Assembly: GCA_024663395.1 (NCBI GenBank)
Contig: JANFAH010000007.1
Location: 2,108,001-2,172,000, forward strand
Length of the DNA: 64,000 nt
Reading direction: 5' to 3'
DNA from: Pisolithus tinctorius
Taxonomy: Eukaryota; Basidiomycota; Agaricomycetes; Boletales; Pisolithaceae
The translations under genes were made by a program, and so were the position numbers. The notes under the pieces were generated by a model. That model had not been told where the DNA came from. It saw only the letters and a program-made list of their open reading frames with translations, and ran no database searches. This document shows, piece by piece, positions 1-10,767 of this stretch; position 1 is the first letter of the stretch, and every line of letters begins with the position of its first letter.

Positions 1-1357
1 TTCTGCGTGGAAAGGTCTTCTTTGAGGGGTTGTCGAGAGGTAAGAATGGGATGTGGCGGCTCAGAACAGGGACGGAGAAGCTGTAAGAGGGTTGTTGGTT
101 GTATCCTTTGTTCGTCCTCTTCTTGTCCTTGTATTATTACCTGCCTGCGACTTACATATTTACCATTGGTCCATGCTTGGTCCATACCATGTGGTATAGG
201 CGATTATCTATAGGGTCATGCGTTTGTTCCACACTGATTACTGCATTCGTCTCTAACTCTCAGTCACTGCTGTCTGTGAACATGGTGATATATCCAATTG
301 CTCATGTATCCTGATGAAGGTCTCATTAATATATTGGTGGTCTGTTCTGAGACAGTAGATAAGAGACAATCAATCAGAGTGACTGCTTCCTGGGATGTTG
401 TAATGATAGTTTTCTATGTAAGCAGAGGCATGGAGCATTATATAGATTTTAGTCCATGTGTGAGTAAGTGAAGTGTGATTTGTCTCTTGTTTCTGCACAC
501 TTTGTCACAAATTTGTTCAGTACCATCAGCAAAATGTCCAAAAACTTGCAAAGGCCTTGCAATGCCTTATAGTCTCGGCAAGGCCTGATAAGCCATATAT
601 TACCTTACATGCAACTTACAAGTCACTTGTATTGCCTAGTATTGGCATAGCTTTTCATCTGGATGAATGCATAGACTTGTAATGTAATTGTAAGGACCAT
701 ACAAGAAAGCGACCCCAGATTGCAAAGGCATTACAAGTGCCTTGCAGCCTCAGCAAGGCCAATATACTATTGTAGCACCTTACAATCACCTTGTAATTAC
801 TTCATGTCATAAAACTTTTGTATCAAGGTGATCGCATACATTCATAACAACCTTGTAAGGATGTTGTAAGAACGAGGGACTTCAATGCAAAAAAGCGAAA
901 ATGAAGATGATAAGATGTACAGTGTTCAGTAATACTACAACAGAGCAAAACCTTCCATGTCAACTTCACCATCATCCCCCGCACCTTTGCTGTCTTCTGC
1001 TCCTAGATTGTCTTCTCCTGGCTTGCAATCATCGACATCATCTACCTCATTCGCTTCATCATCGAGCTGCTCTGCCAGGCCACCATAGCCGAAGTCATCT
1101 TCTTCATCTGGATCGCTGAGAGCTTCTTCATCGTCATCTGGCACAGTGTGTTCATTCCCACCCTCCTGGTCGTCATCTGCCACAGTTTCAGTCATACCCA
1201 AGTCACATAGTGTAGTCACACTTAGTCACAACACATGGGCAGCCTGTGCGCCAAAACACCAACACTTATATAGACCCCAAGATGGGCCCACCTAAATAGA
1301 TTAGCCAGTACACATGGACAGGCCTGAGGGACTAAAGTGTGAGCAACATATGTACAG
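1..1357. other. No confident gene; weak direct repeat and start of the X repeat
   Basis: No long coding frame with recognisable motifs was found. Positions about 550-640 and 718-800 are a weak direct repeat of each other, rich in short CAAGGC and CTTGTAA words. From about 1200 to 1357 the sequence turns into degenerate X repeat (ACATGGACAGGCC and ACATATG words) that continues on the other side of element A at 11424. The only ORF of note is an acidic one on the minus strand at 935-1219, listed separately. Confidence 0.5.
935..1219 (-). CDS. Hypothetical acidic ORF (94 codons)
   Basis: An open frame on the minus strand whose product is dominated by Asp and Glu (runs such as DDDEE and DPDEEDD). 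No catalytic or zinc motif is visible. The acidic composition resembles the acidic C-terminal end of the DDE integrase-core gene at 52947-53135, so it could be a terminal exon of a second decayed copy of that family, but no other exon was recognised nearby. It could equally be chance low-complexity coding. Treat as a weak prediction. Confidence 0.2.
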   Translation of the reverse strand: MTTLCDLGMTETVADDDQEGGNEHTVPDDDEEALSDPDEEDDFGYGGLAEQLDDEANEVDDVDDCKPGEDNLGAEDSKGAGDDGEVDMEGFALL

Positions 1358-2013
1358 TGTAGGAAAAGTCCAAGTAGCTGTATAATACAAGCTAGATGGC
1401 TTAGATAACAACAATAAAAAAATGAAGGGAACGAATTGCTCGTCCCAAGGGATTCTGGACTGTCAAGTCTAGAAGGTGAGACCCGGCACTTTGTAGTGGT
1501 AGTGGTTCATGATGTGCACGGTGTGGTCCACGGAATAGTACTGGCGATGTGAGTGGTGCAAGCGGTATACATAGTTCGTGCGCGGCGGAATGCGAGACGT
1601 GCAGTGTAGACAAAGTGTAAAGGGAACTCGTGGTGACCTTCCGAGTGCCAAAAGGTATCATTCTGTACCCTAGTACAGGGTTTTATAGTCTGTGCAAACC
1701 CGGAACCTAAGTAAGACAGGCTACAGTAAAGGAAAGCCGTGCGACAGCACGTACACAGAAGACAGGCCAAAACAGAGGCCGAGGGTATACTACAAGCACT
1801 AAAGGAACAGAGACCATGATAAGAGAAAGAGTCCGAGGAAAAACAACAACCGGAGCACAGCGGCCACGGGTATAGCATTGCGCAAGAGGGAGCGAGGGCG
1901 TGGGAAGGTAGCGCGTGAACAACGGTGAACGCGAGAGGGGAGTGGGCATAACAGTAGTCATGGAACAGTTAATGATAGGGGTTTACACGTCCAGGGAATG
2001 TGGATTCCTCACA
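1358..2013 (-). repeat. 3' LTR of element A (656 bp)
   Basis: Direct repeat of 10768-11423 with the same length and the same ends (plus strand TGTAGG..CTCACA). Differences between the two copies are mostly C/T and G/A changes, many at CpG positions. A sense-strand TATAAAA-type box is present in both copies. The inner edge is preceded in sense orientation by a hairpin and a purine-rich stretch that would serve as second-strand primer region. Confidence 0.93.
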
Positions 2014-2032
2014 CCTGCAGGGGACTTAGATG

Positions 2033-2050
2033 CTGACCATCCCCAGTCAG
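2033..2050 (-). promoter_or_regulatory. GNRA-loop RNA hairpin next to 3' LTR (element A, copy 1)
   Basis: In the sense (minus) strand a 7-bp stem closes a GGGA loop; two of the pairs are G-U wobbles in this copy. The same hairpin recurs at 4160-4177 in A and 12095-12112 in B, about 20 bp from the 3' LTR in A and B. Likely a cis element for the RNA or for reverse transcription; the function is inferred. Confidence 0.55.
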
Positions 2051-2325
2051 CCACGTGGTGTGGAAGACATAAATAGCTTGCTGCGTGGTGATGGTAACAG
2101 TGTGGTACCGAGGGTTTGAGAACACTGGCAAGTTCTGCGTAGAAGCGAAGGAAGCATAGAGCCGAGGGACACGAGAACACCGTTGAATGCTGCATATAGG
2201 CGTCCGGACCAATGACATAAGTGCCTCATGGCCGCTAAGTATATAATTGTTAGTGCGTGGCTCAAACCTTCGCATCGATTTGATTCTTTCCCCCTTTATC
2301 ATCAATCCCCCCCATCGCTCTAACC

Positions 2326-3454
2326 ATGTCAGCTAACTGTGCCCCTCGTCTCTCCCAACTCGTATGTGCAGCCACCCCCGACCCAGTCGAAGTGGAGAAG
2401 GCCAACCTGCAACAGCAAATTGCAGCTGCATCGGCTATCCTCGTGGCTGAAGCAAGGTGTTTCCCCGAGGATCATGAAGGAATGGAAGAGGAGAAGACAA
2501 TGTGGCTGCGATGCTGGGAGGAGAAGACAGTGAGATGAATGTGCGTCAGCAGTACGGTAGTGCAGAGGCTGATCGCATTCGTTTCTAGGCTATGCTTATG
2601 CCATTGGTTGAGCACGGGAAGGAGCTCGGCGTCACAGTAAGGGTGGACGCAGCAGAAGTGCCTATACTGGCTGAAGCAGATGACGTCTACGAGCGGTGGA
2701 TGGCGGAGGAGGCTGAAGTGTGTGCAAGGGCCGAGCAGGACGTCCAGATGGGGGATGAGAATGCGCAGGAGACCGGAGGGCCGGGTGCAAGCATCGCAGT
2801 GCCTGCGGCGACAGAGAAGATGTCGCATGTAGAGGTGGTGTCCTGTCCGGTGCGGAAGGTAAGTGCGTGGTTGGAAGGTTGCAGTAACGATTGACACCGG
2901 AGTCCAAAGCAATCGTGGCAGACCATCACAGAGAGCAAAGATGAGGACGAGCCCAAGATCGTCATTCCTCCCGGCTCGATCCTCCACAAGGTCCTGTGCG
3001 CATGGTGCACGGTGAAGAAGACAGCCTGCATCAGACCTGTTGGGTGGACGTGCGATGGCTGTGCGCGAATGAAGCAGGGGTGCGAGAAGTCGATGAAGGC
3101 CACGGGAAAGAAGGCGCAGGCAGGCACATTGGTCGGTAAGTAATGACCCCACCTCAGGAGGTGCGAAGTTAATGGCTAGCAGCGCGGGCCTCGAAGACTG
3201 TGAAGGCGAGCTCGTCCAAGAGAGTCGTAGACGACAATGACGATGACGACGAAGTTGAGGTGGTCGAAAGCCACATGCATGCGAAGGGGAAAGCACCAGT
3301 GCATAGCCGGCTTGATGCCAAGGTCACAGCTGACCTCTCGCAGTCACTGAGGCTGCTTCATGCTGAGGCCGCAGAGTTGCAGGCCACATACCTTCGCCTG
3401 CAGGTGCGTGTCGATCAACTTGCCGAAGCTCTGGAGAAGATTGGGGTGGAATAA
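2326..3454 (+). CDS. Antisense passenger gene: Zn2Cys6-like cysteine cluster protein, spliced
   Basis: This gene runs opposite to element A, between its integrase and 3' LTR. Exons supported by frame and splice signals are 2592-2858, 2922-3135 and 3183-3454; introns 2859-2921 (63 bp, GTAAGT..CAG, phase 0) and 3136-3182 (47 bp, GTAAGT..CAG, phase 1) restore one continuous frame. An upstream open stretch 2326-2538 may be the first exon but its link to 2592 is unclear and it ends in a stop. Exon 3 encodes six cysteines spaced C-x2-C-x6-C-x7-C-x2-C-x6-C, which fits the fungal Zn2Cys6 binuclear cluster pattern. The last exon has an acidic run (DDNDDDDE) and ends in a leucine-heptad helix suitable for a coiled coil. 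A DNA-binding or RNA-binding role is inference. The frame is intact across three exons while the surrounding pol is broken. The start codon is uncertain. Confidence 0.6.
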
Positions 3455-4140
3455 GAACATTTATAGTTAGTTCAGATTTATTGTACCATCCCATCCGCAT
3501 GTCAGCACATACTGCGCTAAATATACCGCTTTGCTTGCTTCTGTGCGAAGTTGCAAATGACTGGACATGCTTGAAGATGAGCCACGGTGAGATATGGTGC
3601 GCAGGGTACCGCCCAACTTGTCTTCTTCGTGTGACTTTCGACTTCTCTCAGTGGTATGTCCTCGTGAAACAATCTTGATGGTAGGATGTGACGGATTCTT
3701 GAAGAGGAAGTGAAGGGACTGTTTATTGGGTAGCTGGGATGGTCTTTGTGTATCAATTGTAAGGAGACGGAAGGAGAATTGAAAGAAAAATAAATCAAGG
3801 GGCGCACGCTGACGGTGCGATCGAAGAGGAAATGCGCAGGGTGGTTGCAAGTATATGCGGTATAGAGCGGCCGAAGACAGTATCAGCGAGACTAGTAAGA
3901 GAGATAGGAGAGACATTGTTTTGGCTATATACTTATTCGGTGTTTTGTTATTTTTCTGGACAGTTTTGGACTTTTTGTAAGCAGTTTTTATGTTTTTTGA
4001 GCGAGGACTAGCTATCAGTAGAATCACCAGACAAAACCTGGGGTGGAATAGAGGTCTCTGGACGAAACCTGGGGTAAAACAGATAAAAGGAAACAAACTA
4101 TGTCTGGTATTGGGTGGAATGAGTGGCATGCTGGTTGCTC
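3455..4140. other. Non-coding block between the antisense gene and integrase of A
   Basis: AT-rich sequence with no coding frame carrying recognisable motifs. A short direct repeat with the words ACAAAACCTGGGGT and ACGAAACCTGGGGT lies near 4030-4075. It probably holds the 3' untranslated region of the antisense gene and part of the untranslated region of element A. Confidence 0.4.
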
Positions 4141-4159
4141 CTGCGGGGGACTTTGAACG

Positions 4160-4177
4160 CTGACTGTCCCCAGTCAG
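4160..4177 (-). promoter_or_regulatory. GNRA-loop RNA hairpin (element A, copy 2)
   Basis: Plus strand CTGACTGTCCCCAGTCAG: a perfect 7-bp stem with a 4-base loop that reads GGGA in the sense strand. About 17 bases upstream on the plus strand is the same CCTGCGGGGGACTT block that follows the 3' LTR at 2014. The repetition suggests that the 2.1-kb block with the antisense gene was inserted into, or duplicated, the original 3' end of the element. Confidence 0.55.
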
Positions 4178-4318
4178 CATGGGAGAAGGAACGAGTGTAG
4201 TAGAAGAAGCTGCGGGGAGGCGGGCGAGGCCACAGAAAGAGGTATGGGTATTGTGGGAGAAGAGGGTACGGGGGAGTAGCGCGATGGACAAACTGTGGAT
4301 ACTGGAAAGGACGGATAG

Positions 4319-7300
4319 TCAGCTGTCCACGGAAAAAGCCTCCACATCATCATCAGTGGGGTCATCCTCAGCCTCTTCAAGAAGGTGGTCTAGTTCTTCA
4401 TCATCTAGCCTGGTAATGCGAGTCACAGTTGCGCAGGTTTGAGACCGTGGGTGGTAGGGAAGTAAGCAGAATGCAGCGAAGCGGAGTTTGGAGATGGAGC
4501 CATCCAACTCAGCCAGCAGGTACAAACCCCCAGTGGTCCGATGAAGGACGACCATGGGACCAGTGTACCACGGCTTCATCTTCCGGTTCAGTTCTTTCTC
4601 GACACGGGAGTTGCGAACGAGCACGAGGGTGCTGGGAGTGAAGTTATGGTCTTTAATGTGATGCTGAAAGGCGGTTTCGAACTGCTGGATAGACTGAAAG
4701 CATGCATGGAGGACATTGCCATGGACCTGGTCTAGGTCATCCTGACACTTCTGTAGCTGGCGCACATGCCAAGCAATCAGTTCTGTGGTAGTCAGTGGTG
4801 TTGCATCATCACGGGATAGGGGCAACAGGAAGGTAGCCTCAGCAAGATCAAATGGAAACAGTGGCTCGACACCATGCACCATGAAGTAAGGGGATAAACC
4901 CATAGACTTCAGAATGGTGACCCGCTCGGCCCAGAAGACGGAGTGCACAACAGTGTGCCAGCGGCGATCATCGTTCTCACAGCTCTTCATGATAGCCTTG
5001 CGAACATCATAGTGGCGGCGCTCTACAATGCCGTTAGCCTGAGAGTTGTAAGGAGAGATACGGATGTGACGGATATGATATTGTGCGGCTAGGGCATCTA
5101 AGGCTTGGACGAATGCGGGACCGTTGTCAGTGACAATCTCGGTGAGCAGACCCCAGTGGCATAGGATATCCTCGAAGATGAAGGATGCGAGTGCAGTACT
5201 ATTTTCCACACGCAACATGCGCCATTCGGGATATGAGGTGAGCACACAACGAGCCTGTACTATGTAGCAGTAGCTGCTGGCTTTGGGCATCAGCATTGTG
5301 TCAATGTGAGCTTTATGAAACAGGCCCCCTATCATGGGCACAGTGGGGGGGATATGAAGCTTCTGCATCTGGCAGATCTGGCATTCATGACAAGTGTGGA
5401 CATACCACTTCACATCCTCGACAAGAAGAGGCCACCAAAAGTGGAGGAGAAGGCATGTGCAGACTGTGAAGACACCTTTGTGCCCGAGGTCGTCATGCGC
5501 TTCTTTGATGAGATGGTACCGCTTGGATTCATCGACGACTAGCTGGTGCCGTCCGTGTGGTTCCCTGTGCCATAAGTTGTCATCTAGGAGGAAGAAGTGG
5601 CTAGCAGAATTGAAGAAAGATGAGTATTGCGCATCAGTAAGGTCAGGAGGTCACTTGCAGGTCGCGAGGAATGCGCAGATCATTTCTATCTTTGCTTTGC
5701 GTGCCCGAGCTTTCATGGACCGCAGAATGGCAGGGTCATCTGGGGTATCAGAAGGGTTATTAGCATCAGCAGTCGCAGAGAATGCGAGATAGAAGGATGC
5801 AGGTGGCGGGAGGCTCGCCCAATGGTAAGTGGGTGGCGGTAGGGAATGGTGATCTTGACTGGAAAGTGACATAGGAGGCAGGCGGTCATTGGCAACTTGT
5901 GTAGAGAAAGAGTAAAAACGGTCCAGCCAATCCTCATGGTCATCATCCTCGGGCAGGTCGAGCTCCGACCGCGGATGGCGGGACAAGCCATCGGGGCCGG
6001 CATGCCTGTCCGTGGGAACGTGGACGAGTTTGAACGAGAAAAGGAGCATGCCAGCGATCCAGCAATTGATCATCGCATTAGGCTGCAGATCTGGGTTATT
6101 TATCATGCCCTTAATATACTTCGCATCTACCTCCACAGTGAAGTTAGTGAGACCAAAGATGTATTCACGTACCGCGCGCAACACATGGAAGAGACCATAC
6201 AACTCAAGCTTGGCCTGGGAGTAGCAGCTTTCCACTTTGTTGAGGGTGATGGATCCAAAGCGACTCAGGTACCATCTGCCATCTTTGCCGAGCTGGTAGA
6301 GGATGTAGCCAACTGCGATGACCGATGTGTCAACTGCTAAAATTACTTCGCAACCGCACTCATAGTCAATCCTTCGGAGTGCAGGGGACTTTACAATTTC
6401 ATCCTTGAGTCGTTGCATGGCAGTGCGTTGCGGTTCATCCCATGTGAATGGTATGTCTTTCCACGTGAGCACGACTAGCGGCCATGCAATCTTGGCAAAA
6501 TCTTTGATGAAGATGTGTAGCACTCCACAGACACTGAGGAAACCGTGGACCTGTGTCAGGTTGCAGCACTCGGGCCAGTTGCGGATCTTCTGCACTTTGC
6601 TTTCTTCAGGAATGCGACCTTCAAAGGTGCACCTGTGGCCAACAATCACAGCGGACGGAGTGGCTAGCACAAACTTCTTTGCCGAGACGGTGGCTCTGAC
6701 GTTCTGCAAACGCTGAAGGATATGGTTAACAACTATACAGGGATTCCAGATAAATTTCCAAATCCCAGGATTCTCCGGGATAGTCTCATAGGACCCGTCT
6801 GCGTGCTGATAGCGGGTGGTCTCAGATTTTATGGGGACATCATCTATGAAGGGCAGGGTATGATGCGGGATCTCATCCTGGAGAACAAATGCAGTATCTC
6901 CCTGGTATACCTGTACTGCATTCGCATGACCTTGTGGCAGAGTAGTAAGCCAATGTGGTCCGAGGGGGGTACCGAAGGTGGTGAGGTCGCGGGAATCCAC
7001 GTGAAGTGTGTGCTGGTCATACCCGGAGTAGAGGTCCATCATCGCATACACCACGTATCCAGCAAAGGATTCTGCAAGGTGTTCTACAAAGGGCGGAACG
7101 GACGCATCGCAGATGGTCACTGCATTCAGGGGCTGTAAGTCATGCACAAGACAAAGAGACCTTCTGTCTTTCTTTACTACGCAGAACCAGTGGGAGCGGT
7201 AAGCCGCTGTAGAAGGTTCCTACATGCCAGACTTGATGCGATCTTTAATCATGTCTATGACTTGGGCATGTATCGCATTCAGGATAGGGATATTGCGTTG

Positions 7301-7930
7301 GACCCAAGGCGTGTGCGGAATCGTAGGAATCTTTACTGGTGGAAAATACCATTCGTCTAGGTGTCCGTGCTCTGTAATGTCCCAAGCAAATGTGAGCTCA
7401 TGGACCGAAATGAGCCAAGTTATGAGTTTAAGTTCTTCTGGCCAAAGCCAATCTGCAGGATTGAGGTCAAGTTCCGTGGCCCATTCAGCAGTGAAGCAGA
7501 TGCCCAGAGCGAAGTCTGGTGGATGGGTTGGAAGTGGTTGGAGACCAGCAAGTGGGTTGTCAGGCAGGCTGCGCACGATGCAGTATTCTTCCACCATTGG
7601 GGCAGGTACCATCTGAACCTTCTTGGCAACTGGCTTGTAAATGAGGGTGCGAACCGCAGGATCTAGTTGATAAATGCTGCCGAATGTGGCTATAGCAGAG
7701 GGGTTTAGTATTGTCTGAGTGGAAGAGAGGAAAGTGAAAACAGGCAAGGGTATTCCGGTGGGTATGTTCCATGGTACGGGTGCCGCGGGCAAAGAGAAGT
7801 CCGTCGAAGTAAAGGCTAATGATGAGACTGTAGGACTGAGGAACGGATAACAGCAGCTAAACAGGAAACAGGACGTCTTAGTAGGCTCTCCCCGACCATT
7901 TGGTGGATCATCGATATTCAAAAACCCCAT
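4319..7930 (-). pseudogene. pol: Element A pol: reverse transcriptase, RNase H and integrase, two stops
   Basis: Minus-strand frame starting in the -1 frame after the pro ORF. The 236-codon N-terminal part (7930-7220) leads into the RT; a TAG at 7217-7219 interrupts just before the start of the RT palm (LVHDLQPLNAVTI-type motif near 7150). The palm continues with a decayed LPQG motif and FIDD in place of YxDD, followed by RNase H. A TGA at 5651-5653 separates RNase H from integrase, with no frame change, and the stretch between is open. The integrase shows an HHCC-type zinc region (CHECQIC near 5390) and the D, D, E triad in HIDTM, TDNGP and NGIVERRH contexts. The C-terminal tail is acidic and has no clear chromodomain. 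Gypsy-type replication enzymes, not functional in this copy. Confidence 0.88.
7918..7927 (-). promoter_or_regulatory. Candidate -1 frameshift site, pro/pol of element A
   Basis: Heptamer G GGT TTT in the phase of the pro frame, followed at once by stop TGA; the -1 frame opens directly into pol. This matches the X XXY YYZ rule. The G and T homopolymers also make a simple indel possible. Confidence 0.5.
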
Positions 7931-9168
7931 TCGACTATACTTTGGTGGCTATGGCAGTGCTTGCTGCACTTGCAGTGCGGACAGCCCTCGCACCATGGGT
8001 GCATGGGCAAAGTGTACTTGTGGCCGTCGTTCAGGTCTTGGAGAGTGATCCACTGTCCGCCATCGGGATAATCATATGTTACTGCACTCATAAGGCAAAT
8101 GAACGGACATCTGAGGAGCATGTTGAAGTTGGCATGTTCAATTACTTGAACCTGTAGCATGACTGGCCCAGTGCCAAAGTTGAGTTTCAGGTTCTCTAGT
8201 ACACCTACAGTAGTGTCTTTAGACATGTTAGCAGATGTCATAGTCATGAAATGATCGCAGCACAATGGAAGCCTGATCTTTTCCCAAATGTGCCTGGGCA
8301 TGGCGACGATTTCTGAACCGGAATCTAGTATGCAATTGATGGTGATGTCGGTCCCAGGGACCTTGGCTTCGATGCAGCGGAGCGGCAGAGTGTGGTGAGC
8401 TACGATGGAGCCATTGTCACTGCAGATAACACAGTCTCTGTATTCATGCACGGTTCTTTGAGGATTGTGGCCAGTCAGTTCATTCACTTGTACTCCTTCT
8501 TCATCATTGCTACGAACTACCTCAATCTCGTTTGTGGTGACGCGTTTCGCCATGGTGATGTCTCTGAACTGTTTGCGAAACTCTGGGGCTACTGCAAATA
8601 ATTCTTTGACTGGCATGGCAATACTGGTTTCGAGTACACGCTCCACGATATGCTTGGGCGCAGCTTCGTCTTCGAGAGGGAACGAGTAATGGTACTGGTT
8701 TTGATTGTGAGCTGCTGGGTACGGTGTCTGTGACGGAACAATTGCCACAGGAATGGGGTCCTTGCGTGCAGGCATTGGAGCCAGACTAGTTGGAGGAACA
8801 TATGGTTTCGTAGTGCTGGATGTTGGTGCAGGTGTGGAGGGCTTGGATGCCTGGCGAGTGGCATGCGAACTTTGAACACCAGGGGAAATGATTTCCTCTT
8901 CAACAGTGGCTGCACACGGGTCAACTCGTGGAGGGTTGGCAGGACATGCTGCAGGTCGAGCTGTGATTTCAACTCCATCGAAGCAGGCTTTCTTTCTGTG
9001 GGGAATGACTGCTCCCTTGTTACCTTTATCTGCTTGGTAGGTAGCCCAAGCTTGAGCGACATATGCTTGGAAGTCAGGGTCGGCTAAGTCCGCAACAGGT
9101 TCACCAGCATCTTGGATGGTGTTTAAGAAGGCAGAAGGCTGGATCTCCAACTGCACATCAATTTTGGG
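7918..9168 (-). pseudogene. pro: Element A protease region (pro), between two -1 frame changes
   Basis: An open minus-strand frame containing a retropepsin-like active site, CILDSGSEI (Asp-Ser-Gly, near 8320-8345), then a typical MLLRC-type flap/dimer region. The frame is -1 relative to the gag frame and pol is -1 relative to it. It ends at TGA 7918-7920, directly preceded by the heptamer GGGTTTT (7927-7921) in phase G GGT TTT, which is a -1 slippery pattern. At its 5' side a C CCA AAA heptamer lies at 9168-9162. Either these are programmed shifts or two indels happened to fall there. The product would process Gag and Pol. Confidence 0.7.
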
Positions 9169-10754
9169 CTGAGCAATGCAGAAGAGGTTGGCGGTGCCTT
9201 GCGCGGAGCAGCAGGAGTCACAGCGCGTGCACTGGCCTGGTCTCTGTCAGCCATGACGCGGTCAACAGCCTCTCTCAGTGAGTTACATTCAGGGAAACGT
9301 GGGATTCAGCTCCCATCCACCAGATAGAGACGGTTGTCTGTACCTCTCGTGATCTTACCAGCATGGATATAAACTTCAACGAGTGCACACATCCTCTTCC
9401 AGTGGTTGGGGTCTGCGCAGAAACCGCAGCCAGGTCTGCGTTGCTGCGGTGGAGGCTGCGTTTGGAAGTTGTATTCCTGTTTAATGACAGTACCAGAAGG
9501 TGGCACTTGCAGCATGTAAGCTGATGAGGGAGGTGCAGCTGGCGAGGCCATGGTACCCATCGTCGGTACCGTGCTACAAAGAGCGGATCCTGTCAGAAGG
9601 AACTTGGCAGCTTTGATGACTTCTGCGAGTGGGTATGGATCGTCAGGGTGGAGGTCGGTGCGGACTATGGAGAGTCAATGATGAATTCGGTCTGCAATGG
9701 CCTTCAGGAAGCCATTCAGGAACATGGAATCCCGTTCCATCTCTGCAAGCTTTTTAGTTTTAATGAGCAGGGCAGAAATCTTAGTGAATTTCCGCTCGTA
9801 TTCTCCGAGGTCATCCTGGTTCCGCATAGGCTTTGACTGATATTCTTCGATGAGATACTGCAGATCTGCGCAGCAATAGTGGTCGTCACCCTCGCAGCCA
9901 GGGTACAAACCCTTAACAGCGACTACAAAGGCATCCCAGTCGTCGGCCATGGGAGTGGCTTCCGGAAGCGTTTGCCAGACCTCGGCTTCTTCGAGGTCAG
10001 CGTAGTGGATTGCAGCTCTGATCTTGCCACGGTCATCAAGAGCAGCAAGAGTACTGAGGAAGTCGATGTCTTCGAGGTATCGCAGAAGCTGTGCAGGAGA
10101 ATCTCCGCTAAATTTAGGTGAGTTTTGTGTACTGCGGAGCAGCATCTGAAACTGAGGATTAGCCATTGGTGGGTTAACCTGTGGTGGCAGTGCCAGATTG
10201 GTAACGGGTGGAACAGGTATTGGTTGCGGGTGCGAAGCGGTTGGTATAGTGCGCGAGTGAGCTGGCGGAAGCGTTGGCGGGTTACTAATTGGCTGATGGG
10301 TGGTCTGCGACCGAGTGAGTGGTCGCAGCAGTGTGGCAGATGGAACTGAGAGTCTGGGTATAGATTCAGAGGCATCAAAGAGACGGGAAAAAGAGGGCGT
10401 TGGTGATGATGAATCAGATGATGTGATGGGTGTTAAAGGTGATGGTGGGGTTTCGGGCCTTCAGGGAGTCGAGTGGATAAAGCCACCGGGAAAATCAGGG
10501 GCAGTGAGATCTAGGTGATCCGACGTGATGGATATCTGATCTGCTGAAATATCAGGAGGAGTGATCACGGGTAGTACCCACGGAATGTCAGCAGGTAATT
10601 GCGTGTGATCTGGTGTTATGGGTGAAACAGGGTGGAAAATGTCGGAGTCTTCTGACAGGTTGAGATTGCGAAAGTGCAGGCGTAAATTTTCTAGTTCGGT
10701 GCGTTCGGCGGTGCACCTGAGCGACCTTCTGGAAGCAACAGCAGAATCCCTCAT
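9123..10754 (-). pseudogene. gag: Element A gag, three TGA stops
   Basis: One minus-strand frame from the ATG at 10754-10752, which directly abuts the primer-binding site, down to a TAA at 9125-9123. Three TGA codons interrupt it at 10463-10461, 9677-9675 and 9308-9306. Each sits where reading on in the same frame continues sensible Gag sequence, and a CGA-to-TGA change is the simplest cause. The central part (about 10166-9700) has the retrotransposon Gag fold signature (SPKFSGDS, then a YL.DI helix). A CCHC knuckle CGFCADPNHWKRMC (C-x2-C-x4-H-x4-C) lies near 9420-9380. Gag packages RNA into particles. Homologous to the intact Gag of element B. Confidence 0.8.
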
Positions 10755-10765
10755 GGTGGGCTCCA
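10755..10765 (-). other. Primer-binding site of element A
   Basis: Sense strand TGGAGCCCACC, two bases inside the 5' LTR. It would pair with a tRNA ending GGTGGGCTCCA. Identical 11 bases occur at the same place in element B. The discriminator base would be T, as in eukaryotic tRNA-Cys, but the tRNA identity is a guess. Confidence 0.65.
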
Positions 10766-10767
10766 GT

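Noticed and set aside
5897..6340. Plus-strand ORFs of 130-150 codons over pol of A and over RT of C and D
   Set aside because: Antisense shadows of conserved RT and integrase frames; no motifs, introns or promoters of their own.
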